DNA of 49,171 nt from Bacteroidales bacterium (GCA_003851245.1 BHEP01000019.1:1-49171), one strand, 5' to 3'. Counted from the stretch's first letter, positions 35,994-45,183 are shown. A program made the numbers and translations. The notes: generated by a model from the sequence alone, not told the origin.

Positions 35994-36962
35994 ATGGCAG
36001 AAACAATTATTGAACCTATTGAAAATTTCGGACTCTCGGATAAGGATAGGAAAAAATCCTTATTCTCAAAAATAGGAGTGGTAGGTTGCGGGAAAGATGG
36101 TCGCAACATAGTAAGGCTCACTGCGTCGGCAGGCTTGGAGGTGACTTTCATTGAGATATCTCAAGAAAAAATAGACTATGCCCTCGATAAAATAAGCACA
36201 GATCTCGACACAAAAATCGAGGGATGGGGACTTACTCCTGGCGAAAAGCGTATGGTGATGGGTAGAATAAAGGGATCTACAGATTTTGCGGCTCTTAAAA
36301 ACTGCGATTTCGTTATTGAGTGCGTACGATACGACGAAAGCACTGGAGAAAGAAGCACCCCACAAAGAAAGGAAGCTTTCAAAAATATTGAAAACGTGGT
36401 CTCCCCAAAAGCTATTATTGCTACCAATGCTACAACTGTCATTATCTCAGAGCTAGCATCCGAATTGCAGCACAAAGACCGCTGCGTAAGCATGCACTTC
36501 CCCGTAGCACATGCCGAAGCCAAATTGCTTGAAGTTGTTAAAGGCATCTACACCTCCGAAGAAGTCTACCAACAAGTATTGCTGTTTGCCAAACTCATAA
36601 AATACGATACAATAGAAGTGCACGAAAGCAGTGGCTTGGTAAGCCTCCGCCTTTTGGTGATTATTCTCAACGAGGCCTGCCAAATGATGATGGAAAACGT
36701 TGCCGCCATGGAAAGCATAGACAAAATGTTTGAGGTCGTGTATGGCATGCGCCTGGGAATTTTCCAAATGGCCGATATTGTTGGTATAGAAAAAATAGTG
36801 TCGCTCATGGAAGATATGTTTGACGAATATGGAGATAAAAAATACAAGCCTTCACCTGTATTGTGGAGACTCTACCGAACCAAGCAATTGGGTGTTTCCT
36901 CAGGAAAAGGATTTTTCATCTATGAAAATGGCAAGCCTGTACGCGCCAATATTTTTATTTAA
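35994..36962 (+). CDS. 3-hydroxyacyl-CoA-dehydrogenase-like protein lacking the catalytic Asn
   Basis: 322 residues with a Rossmann loop (VVGCGKDGRNIV, G31-x-G33-x-x-G36) and an acidic residue after strand 2 (Glu54), indicating NAD. Compared with classical HADs, the catalytic His (His168, SMHFPVAH) and Glu (Glu180, KLLEVVKG) are kept at the correct 12-residue spacing. The following NP of HFFNP is missing, and the Asn in the usual VNRLL is Leu218 (LVSLRLL), exactly 50 residues after the His. A C-terminal dehydrogenase domain follows. It lies between pta and ackA, 39 bases after pta and 25 before ackA. It may use a different acyl-CoA or have a regulatory role. Confidence 0.8.
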   Translation: MAETIIEPIENFGLSDKDRKKSLFSKIGVVGCGKDGRNIVRLTASAGLEVTFIEISQEKIDYALDKISTDLDTKIEGWGLTPGEKRMVMGRIKGSTDFAALKNCDFVIECVRYDESTGERSTPQRKEAFKNIENVVSPKAIIATNATTVIISELASELQHKDRCVSMHFPVAHAEAKLLEVVKGIYTSEEVYQQVLLFAKLIKYDTIEVHESSGLVSLRLLVIILNEACQMMMENVAAMESIDKMFEVVYGMRLGIFQMADIVGIEKIVSLMEDMFDEYGDKKYKPSPVLWRLYRTKQLGVSSGKGFFIYENGKPVRANIFI

Positions 36963-36987
36963 TTCAAACCCAATTCAAACTTAAGTC

Positions 36988-38187
36988 ATGAAGATATTAG
37001 TTTTAAACTGTGGAAGTTCATCCATCAAATACAAGCTCTTTGCAATGGACAAGGGCGAAGAGTTGGCACAAGGTGCTATAGAAAAAATAGGACTCAAAGG
37101 ATCATTCCTAAAATTGAGCATGCCCAATGGACAGAAAGTAATCCTCGAGGGCGAAATTCTGGAACATAAAATAGGAATTGAATACATACTAGGCGTCATT
37201 ACCAGCAAAAAATATGGCTGCATAGAGTCGCTCGATGAGATTGGTGCCGTAGGTCATCGCGTGGTACATGGAGGCGAAAAATTCAATTCTTCGGTATTGA
37301 TCGATGCCGAAGTAATCAAGAAGATGGAAGAGTGTATAGATTTAGCGCCCTTGCACAACCCTCCCAATCTCAATGGCATTTATGCCATCAGCGAATTGAT
37401 ACCCAATGTGCCGCAGGTTGGGGTATTCGATACAGCCTTCCATCAAACAATGCCTGAGCATGCCTATATGTATGGACTCCCCTATTCTCTATACGAAAAA
37501 TACTCCATTCGTCGCTATGGATTTCATGGCACTAGCCACCGCTATGTGTCGCGCAGGGCCTGCGAATTTTTGAATATCCCCTACGAAGAGCAAAAAATAA
37601 TTACAGCGCATATAGGTAATGGAGGTTCCATAGCAGCCATTAAAGATGGTGTATCTATCGACACCTCCATGGGAATGACTCCCGTAGAAGGACTCTTAAT
37701 GGGCACTCGCTGTGGCGATGTAGATGCAGGCATCTTGTCGTACATCATGGAAAAAGAAAATATTGGCCCTCAGGCTATTTCTACCATCGTCAACAAATAC
37801 AGTGGTGTAATAGGAATTTCAGGAGTATCCTCCGATATGCGAGAAATTGAAGATGCCATAGCTGCTGGACACCAGCGTGCCACCCTCGCCATGAAAATGT
37901 ATGACTACCGCATAAAAAAATATATAGGCTCTTATGCTGCTGCTCTTGGCGGCTTGGACGTACTGGTATTTACTGGTGGCGTTGGAGAGAATCAATTCTC
38001 TACCAGACAAGCGGTATGCGAAAACATGGAATACATGGGCATCAAACTAGACAAAGAAGTAAATTGGGGAATGCGTGGAAAAGAGAAAATCATTTCGGCC
38101 CCCGATTCTAAGGTAAAAGTTGTAGTGATTCCTACCGACGAAGAATTTATGATAGCATCCGACACAAAGGATATACTAGGTAAATAA
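36988..38187 (+). CDS. ackA: Acetate kinase
   Basis: 399 residues, typical length. It makes ATP and acetate from acetyl phosphate. Conserved features: VLNCGSSSIKYKLF at the start (Asn7), GHRVVHGGEKF, DTAFHQTMP, YGFHGTSHRYVSRRA, HIGNGGSIAAIKDG and the nucleotide segment FTGGVGENQ. It is the last gene of the pta run, followed by a strong hairpin at 38222 in the convergent gap to cdaA. Confidence 0.98.
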   Translation: MKILVLNCGSSSIKYKLFAMDKGEELAQGAIEKIGLKGSFLKLSMPNGQKVILEGEILEHKIGIEYILGVITSKKYGCIESLDEIGAVGHRVVHGGEKFNSSVLIDAEVIKKMEECIDLAPLHNPPNLNGIYAISELIPNVPQVGVFDTAFHQTMPEHAYMYGLPYSLYEKYSIRRYGFHGTSHRYVSRRACEFLNIPYEEQKIITAHIGNGGSIAAIKDGVSIDTSMGMTPVEGLLMGTRCGDVDAGILSYIMEKENIGPQAISTIVNKYSGVIGISGVSSDMREIEDAIAAGHQRATLAMKMYDYRIKKYIGSYAAALGGLDVLVFTGGVGENQFSTRQAVCENMEYMGIKLDKEVNWGMRGKEKIISAPDSKVKVVVIPTDEEFMIASDTKDILGK

Positions 38188-38221
38188 TAAAATAAGCTGG
38201 CAAAGACTAATATTTTTTCCC

Positions 38222-38260
38222 GCTCCCTACAGCATAGAGCACGCCTACGCTGTAGGGAGC
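38222..38260 (+). terminator. GC-rich hairpin in the ackA/cdaA convergent gap
   Basis: A perfect 12-bp inverted repeat GCTCCCTACAGC / GCTGTAGGGAGC (38222-38233 and 38249-38260) with a 15-base loop. It is much more GC-rich than its surroundings. No long T-run follows on either strand, but the position between two convergent genes suits a bidirectional terminator. It could also be a repeated extragenic palindrome. Confidence 0.6.
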
Positions 38261-38344
38261 ACGCTTATAAAGAAGATACTGGAAATAAGGCAAATAGAAG
38301 CCCGACTTGCCAAACTAGAAAGTTTGCTTAAAAGGGCAATTAAA

Positions 38345-39130
38345 TTATTGAACATCCATCTCATGGTAATGAGCTGTCAAGAGCCTTTGCAGCTCTTCCC
38401 CATGAATTTTAAGGTAAAGCTTACCTCTATGTGCCAAAGAAATATTGCCTGTTTCTTCTGATACTACAATAACCTTTGCATCGCACTCTTGAGAAAGCCC
38501 TAGAGCCGCCCTATGGCGCAAACCCAAATGCTTGGGTATATCTTCTTTTTGCGAGACTGGCAATATACAAGCCGCGGCAATCAATTTTTTCCTGTTTATA
38601 ATGAGCGCTCCGTCATGTAAAGGACTATTTTTAAAAAATATATTCTGAATCAAGCGTGTGCTTATATTGGCATCTAAATACTCCCCCATGCGAGCATAAG
38701 TAGTAAGGTTCATATCTTGCTGCACAACTATGAGTGCTCCAGTTTTATCCTTTGCCATAGCCATACATGCACGCACAATGGCAGTAGTAGCAGAAATATC
38801 CTCACTATCGACCTTTCCTTTTGGAGCAAAAATCTTTACCAGCTTCTTCCATCCCCTGTTAGAGCCCATGGCCAAAAAAAAACGCTTTATCTCTTCCTGA
38901 AATAAAATGGCAATAATAAAAAATCCTATGCTAACAAATTTATCTAATATAGCTCCCATCAAGCGCATTTCCAATACCTGAGAAATCAAAAACCATAAGA
39001 CAAGAAAAGACAAGAGGCCAGTAAACACAGCTAGTGTCCCCGACAACTTCATCAAGCCATACGTTTTATAAAGAAAAAACGCTACCAAAAGGATGTCTAT
39101 AAGATCCTTAATTCCAAAGTCAATTTGCAT
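38345..39130 (-). CDS. cdaA: Diadenylate cyclase (c-di-AMP synthase)
   Basis: 261 residues with three N-terminal membrane helices (about 10-80) and a cytoplasmic DAC domain. The catalytic motifs are intact: Asp173-Gly174-Ala175 (LHDGALII) and Arg205-His206-Arg207 (GLRHRAALGLS). It makes the second messenger c-di-AMP, linked to potassium and osmotic control. Its start overlaps the end of folP by 11 bases. The neighbouring MscS-type channel is also an osmotic-stress protein, though the link is only suggestive. Confidence 0.95.
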   Translation of the reverse strand: MQIDFGIKDLIDILLVAFFLYKTYGLMKLSGTLAVFTGLLSFLVLWFLISQVLEMRLMGAILDKFVSIGFFIIAILFQEEIKRFFLAMGSNRGWKKLVKIFAPKGKVDSEDISATTAIVRACMAMAKDKTGALIVVQQDMNLTTYARMGEYLDANISTRLIQNIFFKNSPLHDGALIINRKKLIAAACILPVSQKEDIPKHLGLRHRAALGLSQECDAKVIVVSEETGNISLAHRGKLYLKIHGEELQRLLTAHYHEMDVQ

Positions 39131-39971
39131 GCTCCATCTGTTTTGTTGTATGAACCAAAAGAACTGCCTCTTTAGCAGCTCTTACATCATGCACCCTCAA
39201 GATATTAGCCCCTTTCATCAGCGCCATGCTATGTAGGACGGTAGTCCCCGACAGGCTATCTTCTACCTCGCAATGCAAAAGATTTCTAATCATTTTTTTT
39301 CGTGAAACTCCTATAAGAAGGGGCAAGTCGAAAATATCAAAAGATTCTAGCTTGCTCATCAAGATATAGTTTTGATCCATGGTTTTGCTAAAACCAAAAC
39401 CTGGGTCTAAGATAATATCACTGACTCCCATCTGCCTAAGTTCACTGATTTTTTTTGAGAAATATAGAAAAATATCTGAAAATAAATGCTCATAATGGGT
39501 AAAATCCATCATGTTTTCAACAGTCCCACGCATGTGCATCATTATATATGGTATTTTTAATTCGGCAATGGTAGAAAACATATTGCCGTCTAAGACTCCC
39601 GCCGAAATATCGTTGACAAAATCAATTCGGTATTTGTCAAAGCAATGCCTGGCGATATTAGACCTAAAGGTATCTACAGAGATCAAGACCTCTGGATAGG
39701 CTCTACGTATAATTGACAAACCAAAATCCAAGCGTTTTTTTTCTTCCTCCTCGCTCACAAAATCTGCCCCCGGACGTGAGGAGTAGCCTCCAAGATCAAT
39801 TATATCGGCGCCTTCAGCAATGTGCTGATGAACTTTTTCAAGAATAGACGCTTCCGTAAGTTGGCGACTTGCGGCAAAAAAAGAATCGGGCGTAAGATTG
39901 ACAATCCCCATAACCAAGGCTGGGCTTAGTTCCAAAAGATTTCCTCTAACTTGCATAGTTTTACCAAACAT
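39120..39971 (-). CDS. folP: Dihydropteroate synthase
   Basis: 283 residues, normal length. It joins pterin pyrophosphate and p-aminobenzoate in folate synthesis and is the sulfonamide target. Signatures are MGIVNLTPDSFF near residue 21 and DIIDLGGYSSRPGA. The usual ESTRPG reads YSSRPG here. Also seen are SVDTFRSNIARH, VNDISAG, MHMRG, DIILDPGFGFSKT and GVSRKKMI. It overlaps cdaA by 11 bases; this folP-cdaA pairing recurs in Bacteroidota as far as I know. A repetitive 93-base gap lies upstream. Confidence 0.96.
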   Translation of the reverse strand: MFGKTMQVRGNLLELSPALVMGIVNLTPDSFFAASRQLTEASILEKVHQHIAEGADIIDLGGYSSRPGADFVSEEEEKKRLDFGLSIIRRAYPEVLISVDTFRSNIARHCFDKYRIDFVNDISAGVLDGNMFSTIAELKIPYIMMHMRGTVENMMDFTHYEHLFSDIFLYFSKKISELRQMGVSDIILDPGFGFSKTMDQNYILMSKLESFDIFDLPLLIGVSRKKMIRNLLHCEVEDSLSGTTVLHSMALMKGANILRVHDVRAAKEAVLLVHTTKQMEHAN

Positions 39972-39991
39972 ATAATTAAATTTTCTTATGC

Positions 39992-40056
39992 AATTTTATC
40001 GCACTATTTTATTTTACGCTTTTATTTTACAATTTTATTGTGCAATTTTATTGTGC
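39992..40056 (+). repeat. Degenerate tandem array of about 13-base units
   Basis: Two perfect copies of AATTTTATTGTGC (40031-40043, 40044-40056) follow a diverged copy AATTTTATCGCAC (39992-40004) and intermediate variants. It fills most of the gap between the MscS stop and folP. Confidence 0.75.
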
Positions 40057-40064
40057 AAAATTAG

Positions 40065-41357
40065 TCAATTCTTTGTAAGATCCTGCAACACGACCTTCCT
40101 AATATCACTACCCGACTCGCTCTCAAACAATTGCAAATCAAAAAAAGGTGTGGCGGCTATAAGATGATCAAAAATATCGGACATAATTTCTTCATATTCA
40201 ACCCAGTCGACAGTATTGGTGAAGGCATAAACCTCAAAGGGCAGACCTATTGCTGTGGGGCACAATTGCCTTACCATAAGGGTCATAGTCTTGTTTGTGC
40301 CAGGGTGATTTTGCAGATACCACTCCACATATTTCCTAAAAAGCCCCGAGTTGGTCATGTTTCTTCCATTGACAGGGATGCTTCTGTCGGCTCCAATTTC
40401 TTTATTATATCTGCTTATTTCAGCCTGCTTTTGATCAATGTAATGAGAAATGCCCTGAATCCTCTTAAATATATGCAACTCATCTTCAGCAATATAGCGT
40501 ATGCTGGTCTGCTTTATTATAAGAGCTCGCTTTATGCGTCTGCCTCCTGAAGCCTGCATTCCTCTCCAGTTGTTGAAAGAATCGGAAATGAGAGCATAGG
40601 TGGGTATTGTGGTGATGGTCTTGTCAAAATTTTGTATCTTTACTGTTGTAAGGTTAATTTCTACAACATCGCCATCGGCTCCATATTTGGGCATGGTAAT
40701 CCAGTCGCCAATTCTCACCATATCGTTGCTAGTGACCTGTACGCTGGCAACAAAGCCCATGATTACATCTTTGAACATCAGCAATAAAACAGCAGAGGCT
40801 GCTCCCATTGCTGCAAAAAACTTGACAGGGGAGTTGCCTGTAGCTATAGAAAAGACTACCACCAAACCTATCAAAACAAAGACTATGTGAATCACTTGCA
40901 GGTAGCTTTTAAGGGGCTTGTCTTGGAAATTGGGACGCTCTTGCAGCAAATCAAAACTTGCCCTTATCATCGACATAATAATGGCAATGACAAGATACAC
41001 AAAATAAATATCAACAAGCACCCCAATGCTCTCTATCCAGGCTGGCTGACTTACAAAAACAAAAGGAATAGAGTGCTTTACAATGTAGAAAGGTATGATC
41101 TGCGCCAAAAAATGTGACGCCTTATTTTTTCTGAAATGCTTAAAAAAAGACCTCCCAAAAAAATCCCCCAAGCGCTTGGCGAAAAAACGAAAAGTGGCAC
41201 GTATTAAATAGTGGGATACAAAAACAGCCAATACTGTGGATATGAGCAATAAAATCATTTGCAGATTATCCAGATAGGCTCCTTTCAAACCCCAATTGCT
41301 AAGAAGATTGTATGACAGCCTGCTGATTTCGGTAAAATAATAGTCTATAATATGCAT
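40065..41357 (-). CDS. MscS-family mechanosensitive channel (YbdG-like)
   Basis: 430 residues from ATG 41357. A TTG at 41396 would add 13 residues and sits against the terminator of the upstream operon, so it is rejected. It has about five hydrophobic segments in the first 190 residues. The pore helix and MscS beta domain follow: FFAAMGAASAVLLLMFKDVI, VRIGDWITMP, GDVVEINLTTVKIQNFDKT and TTIPTYALISDSFNNWRGM. The C-terminal part is large. The protein should release ions during osmotic downshock. It lies upstream of folP-cdaA on the same strand. Confidence 0.9.
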   Translation of the reverse strand: MHIIDYYFTEISRLSYNLLSNWGLKGAYLDNLQMILLLISTVLAVFVSHYLIRATFRFFAKRLGDFFGRSFFKHFRKNKASHFLAQIIPFYIVKHSIPFVFVSQPAWIESIGVLVDIYFVYLVIAIIMSMIRASFDLLQERPNFQDKPLKSYLQVIHIVFVLIGLVVVFSIATGNSPVKFFAAMGAASAVLLLMFKDVIMGFVASVQVTSNDMVRIGDWITMPKYGADGDVVEINLTTVKIQNFDKTITTIPTYALISDSFNNWRGMQASGGRRIKRALIIKQTSIRYIAEDELHIFKRIQGISHYIDQKQAEISRYNKEIGADRSIPVNGRNMTNSGLFRKYVEWYLQNHPGTNKTMTLMVRQLCPTAIGLPFEVYAFTNTVDWVEYEEIMSDIFDHLIAATPFFDLQLFESESGSDIRKVVLQDLTKN

Positions 41358-41398
41358 TCTTAAATCTATCTTTACATAGGTATTATAATATAACAAAC

Positions 41399-41433
41399 AA
41401 AATAGGCTCCTCAGTTTATGAGAAGCCTATTTT
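41399..41433 (-). terminator. Terminator of the rpsF-rpsR-rplI operon
   Basis: A 10-bp stem AAAATAGGCT / AGCCTATTTT (41399-41408, 41424-41433) extended by CTCA/TGAG inside. On the minus strand it ends in TTTTGTTTGTTAT. It starts 20 bases after the rplI stop and precedes the MscS gene. Confidence 0.85.
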
Positions 41434-41453
41434 TATAACGAATAAAAACTTGC

Positions 41454-41897
41454 TTACTCCGAAACAACTTCAAAAGGAACCTCTACAGAAACTTCCTTAT
41501 GAAGCTTTATTAGAGCTTTGTAAGTACCTATTTCTTTTACAACGTCTTTGATTACTATTGTTTTTCTATCTACCGCATAGCCCAGCTTGCTTAGAGCATC
41601 TGCTATTTGAATATTGGTAACTGATCCAAAAATAGTGCCCGTAGAGCTAGTTTTAGCTCCTAAAATAAGGCTTACAGACTCTAATTTAGAGGCAATAGCC
41701 TGGGCTCCTTCTTTTATTTTAGCAACCTTATGGGCACGTTGGCGTAGGTTTTCTGCCAAAATTTTCTTCGCAGATTCTGTTGCCATGATGGCTTTTAGCT
41801 GTGGAATCAAAAAATTTCTTCCATAACCATTCTTTACATTAACAATATCATCCTTGTAGCCAAGATTGATTATATCTTCTTTTAATATTACTTGCAT
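41454..41897 (-). CDS. rplI: 50S ribosomal protein L9
   Basis: 147 residues, full length. The N-terminal domain is typical ([33 protein letters not shown]), followed by the long connecting helix and the C-terminal domain ([23 protein letters not shown]). It binds 23S rRNA. Third gene of the rpsF-rpsR-rplI operon, 19 bases after rpsR and followed by a terminator. Confidence 0.98.
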   Translation of the reverse strand: MQVILKEDIINLGYKDDIVNVKNGYGRNFLIPQLKAIMATESAKKILAENLRQRAHKVAKIKEGAQAIASKLESVSLILGAKTSSTGTIFGSVTNIQIADALSKLGYAVDRKTIVIKDVVKEIGTYKALIKLHKEVSVEVPFEVVSE

Positions 41898-41916
41898 TGT
41901 TTTTCTTCCTTTAAAA

Positions 41917-42189
41917 TTATTTCATCAAATCTGTTACGTAAGGAAGTAGAGCCAAATGACGCGCCCTCTTCACTGCCTGTGCAATTCGGTGCTGGAACTT
42001 CAAAGAAGTGCCGGTAATACGACGAGGAAGAATCTTTCCTTGTTCGTTCAAGAATTTCCTAAGAAACTCTGGATCCTTATAGTCAATAAACCTAATGCCG
42101 CTTTTTTTGAAACGACAATATTTTTTCTTTTTTATATCAACTACAAGAGGAGTCAAATAACGTATTTCTGAACTGTTGTGTGCTGCCAT
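41917..42189 (-). CDS. rpsR: 30S ribosomal protein S18
   Basis: 90 residues. The family core is visible: [40 protein letters not shown], then [18 protein letters not shown]. It binds 16S rRNA together with S6, whose gene is immediately upstream with a 2-base gap. Confidence 0.98.
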   Translation of the reverse strand: MAAHNSSEIRYLTPLVVDIKKKKYCRFKKSGIRFIDYKDPEFLRKFLNEQGKILPRRITGTSLKFQHRIAQAVKRARHLALLPYVTDLMK

Positions 42190-42191
42190 GA

Positions 42192-42539
42192 TTAATTTTC
42201 TTTTACTGTTTCTTTAGACTTGTTTCTTCTCTTAGCGGCATAAGCTGCAAAATCTTTCTCTTGACGGAAAGTGAGAAAACGTATCACTTTTTCATCGCGA
42301 CGGAACTGTAGTTCCAACTTCGCAATTACCGAAGGATCGGCCTTAAATTCTAACATCTGATAAAATCCGGTAGACTTTTTCTGAATTGGATACGCCAACT
42401 TGCGAAGGCCCCAATATTCTTCACTAACTATCTCAGAGCCTTCGGCGGTGAGAACAGCCTTGAATTTTTCGACCGCTTCCTTCATCTGTACATCAGACAA
42501 AACGGGAGTCAAAATGAAAACGGTTTCGTAATTGTTCAT
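42192..42539 (-). CDS. rpsF: 30S ribosomal protein S6
   Basis: 115 residues. Core segments are [41 protein letters not shown] and [14 protein letters not shown]. It pairs with S18 in the 30S platform. First gene of the operon, 44 bases behind the -7 element of a very good promoter. Confidence 0.98.
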   Translation of the reverse strand: MNNYETVFILTPVLSDVQMKEAVEKFKAVLTAEGSEIVSEEYWGLRKLAYPIQKKSTGFYQMLEFKADPSVIAKLELQFRRDEKVIRFLTFRQEKDFAAYAAKRRNKSKETVKEN

Positions 42540-42582
42540 AAATTCTTAATTAATAAATATTAAACACTTAAATTTTGAGGTG

Positions 42583-42613
42583 CAAAGTTACAACTTTTTT
42601 TGGTAATCACAAA
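42583..42613 (-). promoter_or_regulatory. Promoter of the rpsF operon
   Basis: On the minus strand TTTG (42613-42610) is followed by 19 bases and TAACTTTG (42590-42583). This is the full Bacteroidota consensus TTTG-N19-TAnnTTTG. It lies just after the stop of the helix-hairpin-helix gene. Confidence 0.88.
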
Positions 42614-42621
42614 GGAAAATA

Positions 42622-43596
42622 TCACTCAAAGGAAAAATAATACGCCAACCTTTCAAAATCTTTGTCGCCAAATTCTTCCAAAAGGCGTAAATCGGATAAT
42701 GAATTTAGCCGCCCCTTCTTTTTCCGTAGCTCAACAATGGCTTTTGCCTGATAAAAATTTATATAAGGGTGAGATTTTAACCTATCCAAAGAAAGTGAAT
42801 TTATCTTCAAGGGCTCTATAGTATTTACTGAAATTTCCAGCCAGGGCATTATTTTTTCATATTGCTCTTCCATCCCATACACTTCCTTGATTTGCGATAT
42901 GTCGTAAAAACCTCCCAATACTTGACGATATTTTATTATCCTTTGAGCAAAAGATTGCCCTATGCCCGGTATTTTTTTCAACTCGCTAGTGTCTGCCGCA
43001 TTTATATCGACTTTTATTCCCAAGGCGTATTTTTCCTGCTTCTCAAAAGTCCTTTTTGCACTCCTTGGCTCCATGTCTTTATTGGCTAATACTGTTTCGG
43101 TGTCTAGTGAAGCAGCCTTCTTTGAATCAAGAGGCTTGTTATTTGCGAATGTAGACTGCTTTTTTTTAGTACCTTTCCCTTCTATTTGAATGTAGGGAAT
43201 TAGAAGTGCTGCTTGCTCCGCCGACAGCCCATATATTTTACGAAAATCTTCGGCCTTATAAAATCTGCCTCCTTTTTGTCGGTAGCTGATAATATTTTTA
43301 CCGGTTTTTTCGGATAAGCCCAAATCAATAAAAGTCTCTATATTTGCCTCGTTGGGGTCGAAGTGATAGGGCCGATTTTTTTTGATAGGAGCATCAATAT
43401 CTCTTACCGCGCCATTCAAAGTGTCAGCATTTTTATGTTCTACAAACTCAAGGCTCTCGTCTCTTACCTCTACCTCATTGTCATTGGTATCTGAAAGGAT
43501 GAACTTTCCAATAAAAATCCCTGCAACAAGAACTATTAAAATCAGTATTCCGTGTTGCTCTCGTTTGTTGAAATAAAAAAAATGTTTCCAAATCAT
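42622..43596 (-). CDS. ComEA-like helix-hairpin-helix protein, membrane-anchored
   Basis: 324 residues from ATG 43596; a TTG three codons earlier is less likely. One transmembrane helix near the N-terminus (about 15-35) precedes three helix-hairpin-helix units. These are at about 85-145 (DPNEANIETFIDLGLSEKTG), 195-255 (DINAADTSELKKIPGIGQSF) and 260-324 (INSLSLDRLKSHPYINFYQA). Such ComEA-type units bind double-stranded DNA without sequence preference, here probably outside the inner membrane. It follows the LolD-like gene by 18 bases. A role in DNA uptake is possible but not shown. Confidence 0.88.
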   Translation of the reverse strand: MIWKHFFYFNKREQHGILILIVLVAGIFIGKFILSDTNDNEVEVRDESLEFVEHKNADTLNGAVRDIDAPIKKNRPYHFDPNEANIETFIDLGLSEKTGKNIISYRQKGGRFYKAEDFRKIYGLSAEQAALLIPYIQIEGKGTKKKQSTFANNKPLDSKKAASLDTETVLANKDMEPRSAKRTFEKQEKYALGIKVDINAADTSELKKIPGIGQSFAQRIIKYRQVLGGFYDISQIKEVYGMEEQYEKIMPWLEISVNTIEPLKINSLSLDRLKSHPYINFYQAKAIVELRKKKGRLNSLSDLRLLEEFGDKDFERLAYYFSFE

Positions 43597-43614
43597 AAGG
43601 CTCAAATTATTTGC

Positions 43615-44265
43615 CTACACAATCATTCCATCTTTCATGTGAATGGTTCTGTCTGTCAGCTGAGCAAGAGTTTCATCATGGGTAACAATCACAAAGGTCT
43701 GATTAAGCCTTTCTCTCAATTGAAAAAATAGCTGATGCAGCTCCTCCTTATTTTGTGTGTCAAGGCTGCCCGAGGGCTCGTCGGCAAAGATTACCGAGGG
43801 ATTGTTTATCAAGGCTCTGGCCACCGCAAGTCTCTGCTTCTCGCCTCCCGAAAGGGCAGCGGGCTTGTGAGTGAGGCGGCTACTTAGCCCAAGAAAGGCT
43901 AGTATTTCTTTAGCCCTTTTCTCTGCCTCTTGCTTTTTTACATTCCCAATAAGGGCAGGAATCATCACGTTTTCCAAGGCGTTGAACTCTGGCAGAAGCT
44001 GATGAAACTGAAAAACAAAACCTATATTCTTATTCCTAAAAGCTGCAAGGGCTTTGTCGTTAAACTTATTCACATCTACACCATCATAATATACACCGCC
44101 TCTTTCTGAGCGATCAAGGGTGCCCATAATTTGTAGGAGAGTTGTTTTGCCTGCGCCGCTAGATCCTACTATAGAAACAATCTCCCCCTTATTTATTGAA
44201 AGGTCAATGCCTTTTAAAACCTCTAAATCTCCAAAACGCTTGGTGATACCTTCTACTCTAATCAT
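43615..44265 (-). CDS. LolD/MacB-type ABC transporter ATP-binding protein
   Basis: 216 residues from ATG 44265; a GTG at 44328 would add 21 non-homologous residues. Walker A is GSSGAGKTT, the signature is [19 protein letters not shown], Walker B is [12 protein letters not shown] and the switch His is in VTHDE. Sequence and length fit the LolD class, which powers lipoprotein release from the inner membrane, or the related MacB exporters. The membrane partner is not in the window. Part of a tcdA / ABC / helix-hairpin-helix minus-strand run. Confidence 0.87.
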   Translation of the reverse strand: MIRVEGITKRFGDLEVLKGIDLSINKGEIVSIVGSSGAGKTTLLQIMGTLDRSERGGVYYDGVDVNKFNDKALAAFRNKNIGFVFQFHQLLPEFNALENVMIPALIGNVKKQEAEKRAKEILAFLGLSSRLTHKPAALSGGEKQRLAVARALINNPSVIFADEPSGSLDTQNKEELHQLFFQLRERLNQTFVIVTHDETLAQLTDRTIHMKDGMIV

Positions 44266-44328
44266 TCTTATAGAATTAAAAGACAAATGTACTAAATAAT
44301 TGTGAATTACTAATTGTAAAATAAACAC

Positions 44329-45033
44329 TTAGATATTGCCTATAACATAAGATGCCATATAACAGCCAAATACAGCAGGAATATAAGATATTGTGCCTGC
44401 TGAAGACACCTTGTTTAGCTCATCATCGACCAATATAATGGCCGATTTTTCAACTCTTTCGGGGGAGAAAACAACAGGTAAGCCTTTGTCATAACCCAAG
44501 GCCTTCAAACGTTTTCGCACATGCCTTGCTAGCGCACATTGATAGGTCTTTGAAATGTCGGTAATCATTATCTGCGACAAATCGACCCTCCCTCCCGCGC
44601 CCAAAGAGGATATGATGGGTATATTGCGATCAAGGGCTCCAGCTATCAGCTGGATTTTGGGACTTACCGAATCGATGGCATCTACCACAAAATCGTATTC
44701 CTTTGCATCGAGAATATCGTGAATAGACTCGTCCTTAAGGAAAATCTGCTGAGCTTCTAAAATTAACTGAGGATTGATATCTTTGAGGCGACTTGACATA
44801 AGTTCCGATTTAGCCTTGCCTATTGTAGAGTGACTGGCAATAAGCTGACGATTTATATTACTTGCCTGCACCACATCGGCATCAACAATTGTAATATCGC
44901 CAATTCCTGAGCGACAAAGCATTTCGGCAGCATAGGCACCCACACCACCAAGACCCACCACCAAGACTCTCGCGTTTTTTAACACCTCCAAACGATTGTT
45001 GCCAAGCAATAAGGCTGTTCTTTCTAACCACAT
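44329..45033 (-). CDS. tcdA: tRNA threonylcarbamoyladenosine dehydratase-like (ThiF/E1 fold)
   Basis: 234 residues, slightly shorter than E. coli TcdA. The ATP-binding loop is VVGLGGVGAYAAEMLCRSGIG and Asp in TIVDADVVQASNINRQ marks the E1 fold. DFVVDAIDSVSPK and ISSLGAGGRVDLSQI follow. TcdA converts t6A37 to its cyclic form in ANN-decoding tRNAs. It starts the minus-strand run that includes the LolD-like ATPase. Other E1-like roles (for example HesA/MoeB) are less likely from the DAIDSVSPK and SLGAGG segments. Confidence 0.9.
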   Translation of the reverse strand: MWLERTALLLGNNRLEVLKNARVLVVGLGGVGAYAAEMLCRSGIGDITIVDADVVQASNINRQLIASHSTIGKAKSELMSSRLKDINPQLILEAQQIFLKDESIHDILDAKEYDFVVDAIDSVSPKIQLIAGALDRNIPIISSLGAGGRVDLSQIMITDISKTYQCALARHVRKRLKALGYDKGLPVVFSPERVEKSAIILVDDELNKVSSAGTISYIPAVFGCYMASYVIGNI

Positions 45034-45122
45034 ATATTATATTTTGTATTCAAAATTTTAGCATTAAATGAAAAATTATATATTATTAATATTTCTGTAC
45101 TATATTTATCAAAGAAATAGCC

Positions 45123-45130
45123 TATTTTTG
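45123..45130 (+). promoter_or_regulatory. -7 element of the small Cys-rich protein gene
   Basis: TATTTTTG (TAnnTTTG) 53 bases before the ATG at 45184. No convincing -33 TTTG is visible. Confidence 0.55.
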
Positions 45131-45183
45131 CAGCTGTGATAATTGAATGTTTTTTTTTCACAAACTTAATAGTAAAATTTAAT

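Noticed and set aside
38262..38340. Coding-like frame reading KKILEIRQIEARLAKLESLL
   Set aside because: It looks like an amphipathic helix and could be a gene relic, but it has no start codon, runs into cdaA antisense, and is too short to support as a gene.
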